Origin: Paracoccus sp. S3-43
GTDB lineage: Bacteria > Pseudomonadota > Alphaproteobacteria > Rhodobacterales > Rhodobacteraceae
NCBI RefSeq assembly: GCF_029027965.1
Contig: NZ_CP119082.1
Coordinates: forward strand, 1,344,001 to 1,408,000
DNA length: 64,000 bases
Direction: 5' to 3'
Position 1 is the first letter of the stretch. Each line of letters starts with the position of its first letter. The position numbers and the translations under genes were made by a program. Below, piece by piece: positions 53,448 through 64,000 of the stretch. The notes beneath the pieces are model-generated. The model saw only the letters and a program-made list of their open reading frames with translations. It was not told the DNA's origin and ran no database searches.

Positions 53448-53471
53448 AGGGCCGGGAAACCGGCCCTTTTT
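53448..53471 (+). terminator. Intrinsic terminator of the dctQM operon
   Basis: GGGCCG (53450-53455) pairs with CGGCCC (53461-53466) around GGAAA, with flanking AA/TT pairs, followed by five T residues. It is 15 bases after the dctM stop. Confidence 0.9.
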
Positions 53472-53488
53472 CGGTGACGGATGCCATG

Positions 53489-53517
53489 AAAAAACCGCCG
53501 CAGGGTTCCTGCGGCGG
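53489..53517 (-). terminator. Intrinsic terminator of the TRAP binding-protein gene
   Basis: CCGCCGCAGG (53495-53504) and CCTGCGGCGG (53508-53517) form a perfect 10-bp stem with a 3-nt loop. On the minus strand it is followed by six T residues (A-run 53489-53494 on plus). It ends the gene at 53539-54678, which is convergent with dctM. Confidence 0.92.
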
Positions 53518-53538
53518 CTTTCGGTTCGGGGCGCGGGC

Positions 53539-56163
<2,625 letters not shown>

Positions 56164-56200
56164 TCATAGCGGCGCGAGGGGCAGGCAGGAAGCCGCAAAT

Positions 56201-56881
56201 TCACGGCTGCTCGATCTCGGCCCAGATCGGCAGGTGGTCCGAGGCGTCGCGCGCCCGCGCGCCGGTGAAGACCCCCTGATCCAGCAGCGTCAGGTGATGC
56301 GACATGGCGATGCGGTCGAAGCGCAGCCGGGGCAGGGGCGCGGGATAGGACGGGCCGGGGGCGATCACGCGGAACCCCGCCAGTGATTCCAGGCCCCGGC
56401 TGTCGTGCCATTCGTTGAAATCGCCCATCAGCACGATGTTGTCATCCGCGATCCGCGCCGCTTGGGCCGTGATCCGCGCCAGTTGCGCCCGGCGCGAGGA
56501 CCGGGCAAGCCCCAGGTGGACGCCGATCACCGTCAGCTTCGGCAGGCGCAGCACGACCGCGCCGCGCGGCTCCAGCCCCGGAAGGGGCAGGCGGCGCAGC
56601 ACGGCCTGTTCGGCCAGATCCGGCCGCATCAGGATCGTCTGGCCGTGCCAACCCAGCGAGTTTTCCCCGGTCGTCGTCATGTTGGCCGGAACCAGCCCGG
56701 TGGTTTTCTGGATCAGGCGGCGCGGCAGCGCCTCGGGTCGGGCGCCCAGGCGGAAATCGACCTCTTGCAGGGCGATGATGTCGGGTTGCAGGGCCGAGAT
56801 GACGGCAAGGTTGCGTTCCGGCGCGTGCGGGCCGGTCAGGCCGCGGCATTTGTGCAGGTTGTAACTTGCCAATCTCAACAA
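56201..56881 (-). CDS. Endonuclease/exonuclease/phosphatase family protein
   Basis: The 226-residue EEP-fold metal-dependent hydrolase begins MLRLASYNLHKCRG (conserved Asn). It has LQPDIIALQEVDF (metal Glu), VIGVHLGL, the NIVLMGDFNEW motif and a terminal DASDHLPIWAEI (catalytic Asp-His). The substrate could be DNA, a phospholipid or a sugar phosphate; the short size and text do not settle it. It is 70 bases upstream of eno on the same strand. Confidence 0.88.
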   Translation of the reverse strand: MLRLASYNLHKCRGLTGPHAPERNLAVISALQPDIIALQEVDFRLGARPEALPRRLIQKTTGLVPANMTTTGENSLGWHGQTILMRPDLAEQAVLRRLPLPGLEPRGAVVLRLPKLTVIGVHLGLARSSRRAQLARITAQAARIADDNIVLMGDFNEWHDSRGLESLAGFRVIAPGPSYPAPLPRLRFDRIAMSHHLTLLDQGVFTGARARDASDHLPIWAEIEQP

Positions 56882-56944
56882 GGACAGGCCGCCTTTCGTG
56901 CTGGCCGCAGGATAGTCACGGTCCGGGCCGTTGCAAGGGGCAGG

Positions 56945-58345
56945 TCAGGTGCCGCAGAAGGTCTGATGCACGATCTGGTCGCTGCGGGGCGCGGCCGCCA
57001 GGTCGTCCCAACCGGCCCGCCCTTCGCGCGGATGCGTCACCGCGTCGAACAGCCGCCGGAACGGGTCCAGGTCGCCCGCCACGGCGGCGGCGATGGCCTC
57101 CTCGACCCGGTGGTTGCGCGGGATGCGCAGGGGGTTCGCATGGCGCATCAGGGCGGGGTCGGGGTTCCGCGCCTGCCAGTCGGCGGCCCAGGCATCGAAA
57201 GCCTCCCGGTCGGTGAAGTCGTCCCGCGCGGTGCCGTCCGAGAGGCCCGCGAAGACGCGGGTGAAATCGGCGCGCTGCTGCGCCATCAGGGTCAGCAGGC
57301 GTTCGGCCAGGGGCTGCGCATCGGCAGCTTCGGTCAGGCCCAGCTTCTCGCCGAAGCGGCGGCGCCATGCGGCCTGATAAAGCGGTGCGAAGCTGTGGAC
57401 GGATTTCGTCGCGGCCTCGATGGCGGCGTCGCGTTCGCCCATCAGCGGGATCAGGCAGGTGGCAAGCTGCGCCAGGTTCCAGACCGCGATCTGCGGCTGC
57501 TGCGACCAGGCATAGCGCCCGGCCCGGTCGATGGACGAAAACACCGTGTCGGGGTGATAGGCGTCCATGAAGGCGCAGGGGCCATAGTCGATGGTTTCCC
57601 CCGAAACGGCCATGTTGTCGGTGTTCATCACCCCGTGGATGAAGCCCAAGGCCATCCAATGCGCGATGGTCTCGGCCTGCCGGGCCACGACATGATCCAG
57701 CAGAGACAGCGGGCCGCTGGCGGTCGGATAATGGCGGGCGATGACATGATCGGTCAGGGCGGCAAGCGCCTCGGTCTTGTCGCGGACGGCGAAGAACTGG
57801 AAGGTGCCGACGCGGATATGGCTGGCGGCCACGCGGGTCAGCACCGCGCCGGGCAGGGCGCTGTCGCGCCAGACCGTTTCCCCGGTCGCCACCGCCGCCA
57901 GGGCGCGGGTGGTGGGCACGCCCATCGCGTGCATGAATTCGCTGACGATGTATTCGCGCAGCACCGGCCCCATCCAGGCCCGCCCGTCGCCTCGACGAGA
58001 GAAGGGCGTCGGCCCGCTGCCCTTCAACTGGATGTCGAAGCGCGCCCCGTCAGGGGCCACGACCTCGCCCAGCAGGACGGCGCGGCCGTCGCCAAGCTGC
58101 GGCACGAAGCCCCCGAACTGATGGCCCGCATAGGCCTGGGCGATCGGCTCGGCACCCTCGGGGACGGCATTTCCGGCCAGCATCGCCAGCCCCTCGGCTC
58201 CGGCGAGCCAGTCGCCGTCCAGGCCCAGCCGTTCAGCCAGGGGTTCGTTCAGCGCCAGCAGCCGGGGGGCGGCCACGGGCGTCGGCGCCACGCGGGCAAA
58301 GAAGCCCTGCGGCAGGCGGGCATAGCTGTTGTCGAAAGGGATCAT
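56945..58345 (-). CDS. selO: SelO/YdiU-family protein AMPylator (pseudokinase fold)
   Basis: SelO-family proteins bind ATP in a flipped kinase-like site and AMPylate redox proteins on Ser/Thr/Tyr. The 466-residue protein has [27 protein letters not shown] (core start), [19 protein letters not shown], the [15 protein letters not shown] region, [25 protein letters not shown] (metal Asn/Asp motif) and a conserved C-terminal QTFCGT. The terminal Cys replaces the selenocysteine of animal SelO. selD in the same window is therefore not needed for this gene. Confidence 0.93.
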   Translation of the reverse strand: MIPFDNSYARLPQGFFARVAPTPVAAPRLLALNEPLAERLGLDGDWLAGAEGLAMLAGNAVPEGAEPIAQAYAGHQFGGFVPQLGDGRAVLLGEVVAPDGARFDIQLKGSGPTPFSRRGDGRAWMGPVLREYIVSEFMHAMGVPTTRALAAVATGETVWRDSALPGAVLTRVAASHIRVGTFQFFAVRDKTEALAALTDHVIARHYPTASGPLSLLDHVVARQAETIAHWMALGFIHGVMNTDNMAVSGETIDYGPCAFMDAYHPDTVFSSIDRAGRYAWSQQPQIAVWNLAQLATCLIPLMGERDAAIEAATKSVHSFAPLYQAAWRRRFGEKLGLTEAADAQPLAERLLTLMAQQRADFTRVFAGLSDGTARDDFTDREAFDAWAADWQARNPDPALMRHANPLRIPRNHRVEEAIAAAVAGDLDPFRRLFDAVTHPREGRAGWDDLAAAPRSDQIVHQTFCGT

Positions 58346-58405
58346 CCGGGCCTCCTGTCCCTTTCATCTAGGGGCAGGAGGGGCTTGGGAAAAGGGCTGC
58401 GCGCG

Positions 58406-59107
58406 TCAGCCGCGCGGCTTGACGTGCGGCGACCGGGTGATGCCCGCCCCGTGCAGCGCGCCCGCGACCAGCCCGGCCGCAAGCGGCGCGGCGATGAACA
58501 GCCACAATTGCGACAGCGCCTGCCCGCCCGCGAAGACCGCAGGCCCGATGGACCGCGCCGGGTTCACCGACACGCCGGTCACGTCGATGCCGACCAGATG
58601 GATCCCCGCCAGCGTCAGGCCGATGGCCAGCCCCGCGAAACCGGCGGGCGCGTCGGTCTGGGTCGCGCCCAGGATCACGGTCACGAACAGGAAGGTCGCC
58701 ACGAATTCGAACACCAGGGCGGCCGTCAGGCTGTAGCCGCCGTTATAGCCCGCGCCCCAGCCGTTCTGGCCCAGCCCGTTCTGGGCGATGTCATAGTCCG
58801 CCTTGCCGGTGGCGATGACATAGATCACCGCCGCCGCCGCGACCGCGCCCAGGATCTGCGCGATGCAATAGGCGACGAAATCGCCGAAACCCATCCGGCC
58901 GGACGCCAGGAAGCCCAGCGACACCGCCGGGTTCAGCTGTGCGCCCGAGATCGCGCCCAGGCCATAGGCGGCGGCGACGATGGACAGGCCGAAGGCCATG
59001 GCGATGCCGTGAAAGCCGATATGCGCGCCCATCAGCACCGCCGAGCCGACGCCGAAGAAAACCAGGATGAATGTACCGATGAATTCGGCCAGGGCCTTGC
59101 TGGACAT
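58406..59107 (-). CDS. aqpZ: Aquaporin Z-type water channel
   Basis: This is a major intrinsic protein of ~233 residues with six transmembrane helices and both pore motifs: NPA in QLNPAVSLG and in SVNPARSIG. The filter arginine lies directly after the second NPA, and the selectivity region AGIHLVGIDVTGVSVNPA has the His typical of water-specific AqpZ. The ATG at 59107 (with 59110 as another option) is preceded by AAGGAG, which fits 59107 better. It diverges from obgE. Confidence 0.93.
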   Translation of the reverse strand: MSSKALAEFIGTFILVFFGVGSAVLMGAHIGFHGIAMAFGLSIVAAAYGLGAISGAQLNPAVSLGFLASGRMGFGDFVAYCIAQILGAVAAAAVIYVIATGKADYDIAQNGLGQNGWGAGYNGGYSLTAALVFEFVATFLFVTVILGATQTDAPAGFAGLAIGLTLAGIHLVGIDVTGVSVNPARSIGPAVFAGGQALSQLWLFIAAPLAAGLVAGALHGAGITRSPHVKPRG

Positions 59108-59186
59108 CATCAACTCCTTACAACAGAATCGGGTCACATCCCCGTGTGCGCGAGTGTGTGGATTGCGATAGGTTAATCAAGCGAAA

Positions 59187-59204
59187 TCCCGGCATGAGCC
59201 GGGA
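59187..59204. terminator. Hairpin in the aqpZ/obgE divergent region
   Basis: TCCCGGC (59187-59193) and GCCGGGA (59198-59204) make a perfect 7-bp stem with an ATGA loop. Neither side has a clean T-run. It lies about 55 bases before the obgE start, so it may be a leader hairpin or the scar of the rpmA terminator that usually precedes obgE. Confidence 0.35.
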
Positions 59205-59240
59205 CACTTGCACGGCGGCGGCCACGCGCGTATCGCATGA

Positions 59241-61390
<2,150 letters not shown>

Positions 61391-61486
61391 GGTCGCTTTT
61401 TTCCGGCGGCGCGGGAATAAACGCGCCGCGGGTCCGTCATCATCCCGCAGGCAGGACGGCCTGCGACGGATGAAAGGACCGCAGCC

Positions 61487-61744
61487 ATGACACGACACCG
61501 CCTTCTGATCGCCCTTGCGACCGCCGCCAGCCTTGCCATGCCGGGCATCGCCCTTGCCGATGACGATGACGATGTCCGCCGCCCGCTGCGCGGCATCGCC
61601 GCCCCGCAGATCCACTGGTCGATCTGGGGCTGGGACGATGGCCGCCGCTGGTTCTATGGCCGGCCGGCGCGCCACGACCATGATGACGATGATCGCCGGG
61701 GCCGGTGGGACGATGATGACGACGATGACGATGACGACGATTGA
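61487..61744 (+). CDS. Small exported Asp-rich protein
   Basis: I recognise no family. The 85-residue product has a clean signal peptide (LLIALATAASLAMPGIALA). The mature protein starts with five aspartates, has an aromatic middle (QIHWSIWGWDDGRRWFYG) and HDHDDDD, and ends in eleven consecutive aspartates. The final Asp run uses mixed GAC and GAT codons. Such a highly acidic, His-containing peptide could bind divalent metals in the periplasm. An ATG at 61487 and a strong terminator downstream support it as a real gene. Confidence 0.65.
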   Translation: MTRHRLLIALATAASLAMPGIALADDDDDVRRPLRGIAAPQIHWSIWGWDDGRRWFYGRPARHDHDDDDRRGRWDDDDDDDDDDD

Positions 61745-61773
61745 ATAACACGAAAGATGGGGCAGGATCAGGC

Positions 61774-61802
61774 GCGCCCCGGCTGAAATGCCGGGGCGCT
61801 TT
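61774..61802. terminator. Terminator between the Asp-rich gene and the DCC-family gene
   Basis: GCGCCCCGGC (61774-61783) pairs perfectly with GCCGGGGCGC (61790-61799) around TGAAAT, followed by TTT on the plus strand. It lies 29 bases after the Asp-rich gene's stop and just before the convergent DUF393 gene ends, so it may serve both. Confidence 0.75.
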
Positions 61803-61804
61803 GC

Positions 61805-62167
61805 CTATCCGATGGGCCGGCGCCCCAGCAGCCGCAGCAGCAGGCCGCGCCCGGCCCGCAACCAGGGATACAGCCGCGCCGCCCGCCGCCGGTCGCGCAG
61901 CAGCCAGGCCATCGGCCCGCGCCCTGCCAGCCGCGACAGCATCCACACCGCGTCGCCGCCCTGCCAGATCAGGTCGCCCTGTCTCACCACCATCCCGGCA
62001 TTCAGGTCGCACCCCGCCCGCCGCAGCGCGGCCAGGCGGGGGTCGTCGCCCCGCGCGTCGATCAGGTCCACCGGACCCAGGGCGTCGCGCAGCCGCAGCA
62101 TCTGGACATAGTTGCGGCACAGCGGGCAGTCGCCGTCGTAAAAGACCTCGAGCCCGCCATGCGCCAT
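61805..62167 (-). CDS. DCC-type thiol-disulfide oxidoreductase (DUF393)
   Basis: The 120-residue DUF393 protein has a thioredoxin-like start with the family motif YDGDCPLCRNYV, where the DCC-type redox pair is C-P-L-C. The rest is GPVDLIDARGDDPRLAALRRAG, IWQGGDAVWML and a basic C-terminal membrane-proximal end. The partner is unknown. Its start codon directly abuts the stop of the fatty-acid oxidation gene, so the two are co-transcribed. Confidence 0.85.
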   Translation of the reverse strand: MAHGGLEVFYDGDCPLCRNYVQMLRLRDALGPVDLIDARGDDPRLAALRRAGCDLNAGMVVRQGDLIWQGGDAVWMLSRLAGRGPMAWLLRDRRRAARLYPWLRAGRGLLLRLLGRRPIG

Positions 62168-64000
62168 TCAGGCGGCCTTCGCGCCGCTGCCATAGCGGTC
62201 ATAGAAGCCCTGGCCGCTGTCGGCCATGTCGCGCAGCAGTTTGGGCGCCGCGAACCGTTCGCCGTGATCCGCCGCCAGCCGGTCGCAGATCTGGACGGCG
62301 CGGGCTGCGCCCAGCATGTCCAGCCAGCTGAACGGGCCGCCCGACCAGGGCGCGAAGCCCCAGCCCAGGATCGCGCCGACATCGCCCTCGCGAATGTCCT
62401 CCAACACGCCTTCCTCGAAGGCGCGCACGGCCTCCAACGACTGGGCGAACATCAGGCGGTGCTGGACGTCGTGCAGATCGGGCTGATCGTCGGCCTGCGG
62501 ATAGCGTGCCGCCAGCCCGTCCCACAAGCCCTGCCGCTTGCCCGCGTCGTCATAGGCATAGAAGCCCGCCTTCGACTTGCGGCCCAGCCGGCCCTGATCG
62601 GCCATCCAGAACAGCACCTCGTCCACCGCGCCGTCGGGATAGGCGTCGCCCAAGGCCGCGCGGGTGGCCTTGGCGATCTTGACGCCCAGGTCGATGCTGG
62701 TTTCGTCGACCAGTTGCAGCGGCCCTAGCGGCATCCCCATCAGCTTGGCGGCGTTTTCCACCAGCACCGGGTTCACGCCCTCGGCCACCATGCGGATGCC
62801 TTCGTTGATATAGGGGATGATGCAGCGGTTGGCATAGAAGAACCGCGCGTCGTTCACCACGATGGGAGTCTTGCGGATCTGGCGCACGAAATCCAGCGCC
62901 TTGGCGACCGCGCGGGGGCCGGTCTCGCGGCCCTTGATGATCTCGACCAGAGCCATCTTGTCCACCGGGCTGAAGAAATGGATGCCGATGAACTGATCGG
63001 GCCGGGCGCTGGCCTTCGCCAGGTCGCTGATCGGCAGGGTCGAGGTGTTGGTGGCGAAGATCGCGTCCTGCGGGATCACGGCCTCGGCCCGCTGGGTGAC
63101 CTCGGCCTTGATGGCGGGGTCTTCGAAGACCGCTTCGACGATCAGGTCGCAGCCTTCCAGCGCGGCGTAATCGGTGGTCGCGGTGATGCGGGCCAGCACC
63201 TCGGCCTTCTTGTCCTCGGTCGCCTTCTTGCGGCTGATGGCCTTGTCCAACAGGTCGGCGGAATGGGCCTTGCCCGTGTCCGCGCTGTCCTGTTTCGCGT
63301 CGATCAGCACCACCTGGATGCCCGCCATGGCGCTGACATAGGCGATGCCCGCGCCCATCATCCCGGCGCCCAGAATGCCGACCTTGCGCACGGTCTGGTC
63401 GGGCGCCTCGGGGCGGTTCGCGCCCTTTTCCAGCGCTTCCTTGTTGATGAACAGGCTGCGGATCATCGCAGTCGAGGACGGGTTCATCAGCACATTGGTG
63501 AACCACCGCGCCTCGATTTTCAGCGCCGTGTCGAAGGGCACCTGCGCGCCCTCATAGACCGCCGACAGCAGCGCCTTGGCCGCCGGATAGACGCCCATCG
63601 TCTTGCCGTTGACCATCGCGGACGCGCCCACGAAGGTCATGAAGCCCGCCGGATGGTAAGGCTCGCCCCCCGGCATCTTGTAGCCCTTCTGGTCCCAGGG
63701 CTTGACCAGATCGGCGTCCTTGGCGTTCAGCACCCAGTCGCGGGCGGCGGCGACCGGATCGTCCGCGACCTCGTCGATCAGGCCCGCCGCCTTGGCCTTC
63801 TTCGGATCGGACAGCTTGCCTTCCAGCAGGAAGGGCGCTGCCGCCATCGCGCCCAGTTTGCGGGTCAGGCGGATGGTGCCGCCGCCGCCGGGAAAGATGC
63901 CGACCATGATTTCCGGCAGGCCGATCTTGGCGCGGGCATTGTCGGCGGCAAAGATGCGGTGCGTCGCCAGCGGCAGTTCCAGCCCGATTCCAAGCGCGGT
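62168..64000 (-). CDS. Fatty oxidation complex alpha subunit (enoyl-CoA hydratase/3-hydroxyacyl-CoA dehydrogenase), partial
   Basis: This bifunctional FadB/FadJ-type enzyme hydrates enoyl-CoA and oxidises 3-hydroxyacyl-CoA in beta-oxidation. About 610 residues are inside the window; the N-terminal part of the hydratase domain is cut off at the edge. The remaining hydratase end reads ELPLATHRIFAADNARAKIG, then MVGIFPGGGGTIRLTR. The dehydrogenase domain follows with VGILGAGMMGAGIAYVSAMAG (NAD), IHFFSPVDKMALVEII and the C-terminal 3HCDH repeats with GSGAKAA at the end. FadJ fits better than FadB, but this is not certain. Confidence 0.95.
   Translation of the reverse strand, partial: TALGIGLELPLATHRIFAADNARAKIGLPEIMVGIFPGGGGTIRLTRKLGAMAAAPFLLEGKLSDPKKAKAAGLIDEVADDPVAAARDWVLNAKDADLVKPWDQKGYKMPGGEPYHPAGFMTFVGASAMVNGKTMGVYPAAKALLSAVYEGAQVPFDTALKIEARWFTNVLMNPSSTAMIRSLFINKEALEKGANRPEAPDQTVRKVGILGAGMMGAGIAYVSAMAGIQVVLIDAKQDSADTGKAHSADLLDKAISRKKATEDKKAEVLARITATTDYAALEGCDLIVEAVFEDPAIKAEVTQRAEAVIPQDAIFATNTSTLPISDLAKASARPDQFIGIHFFSPVDKMALVEIIKGRETGPRAVAKALDFVRQIRKTPIVVNDARFFYANRCIIPYINEGIRMVAEGVNPVLVENAAKLMGMPLGPLQLVDETSIDLGVKIAKATRAALGDAYPDGAVDEVLFWMADQGRLGRKSKAGFYAYDDAGKRQGLWDGLAARYPQADDQPDLHDVQHRLMFAQSLEAVRAFEEGVLEDIREGDVGAILGWGFAPWSGGPFSWLDMLGAARAVQICDRLAADHGERFAAPKLLRDMADSGQGFYDRYGSGAKAA

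Noticed and set aside
61708..61741. Simple-sequence microsatellite rather than coding Asp run
   Set aside because: Codons alternate irregularly between GAC and GAT, and the frame has a signal peptide upstream and a terminator after it, so a coding call is preferred.

Overview
The window is about 64 kb of GC-rich, gene-dense chromosome from an alphaproteobacterium of the Rhodobacteraceae/Paracoccaceae type, probably Paracoccus or a close relative. The evidence is the GTTC-N7-GTTC SOS box at lexA, an NAD-linked fdsGBA-fdhD-fdsD formate dehydrogenase operon, an NDUFA12-type complex I subunit beside accBC, the rpsA-ihfB-lapA-trpF-trpB order, and many ATGA stop/start overlaps. I see no rRNA, tRNA, CRISPR array, insertion sequence or prophage. 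This is core chromosome with a few accessory transport and efflux genes.

Layout. 1-3.1 kb: partial D-Ala-D-Ala carboxypeptidase, clpS, an rsmC-like methyltransferase, a degenerate SDR and a small lipoprotein. 3.1-6.9 kb: haem genes hemF, hemE and hemC with a DMT exporter. 6.9-15.8 kb: a long minus-strand run, read from its 5' end as telA, DUF2927, SPFH/GYF protein, zinc-ribbon membrane protein, PfkB kinase, trpC, moaC, moeA and lexA. 15.8-18 kb: exopolysaccharide priming transferase, WecG-type transferase and a DUF1330 protein. 18-23.4 kb: RND efflux pump and a LysR regulator. 23.5-29.4 kb: formate dehydrogenase operon. 29.5-33.8 kb: lipid kinase, phosphoesterase and modABC. 34-38.8 kb: rpsA, ihfB, lapA, trpF, trpB. 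38.8-46.4 kb: DUF4893, DUF2237, pth, clpP, clpX, NDUFA12, mlaD, DUF2155, aat, accC, accB. 46.5-50.6 kb: hisE, hisF, selD and an oppA gene followed by the wreck of its permease gene. 50.9-54.7 kb: TRAP transporter. 54.8-64 kb: eno, an EEP-family phosphatase, selO, aqpZ, obgE, proB, an Asp-rich exported peptide, a DCC-family protein and a partial fadJ/fadB-type gene.

Themes. Molybdenum links several loci: modABC imports molybdate, moaC and moeA act in cofactor synthesis, fdhD sulfurates the cofactor and fdsA uses it. Regulated proteolysis is also represented: ClpS, Aat, ClpP and ClpX are all here, but ClpA is not. Haem, tryptophan and histidine genes are present as scattered fragments of their pathways.

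The best candidate for an under-described system is the telA-DUF2927-SPFH/GYF-zinc-ribbon cassette (11.1-15.8 kb). It resembles a membrane-stress module in which TelA may take the place of PspA. Other points worth a look are an SDR with replaced catalytic residues, an LTTR/OxyR-like box upstream of fdsG, a dyad upstream of modA, the decayed opp operon and the glycine-rich tail on the TRAP permease. All functional calls come from reading the translations; no database search was run.
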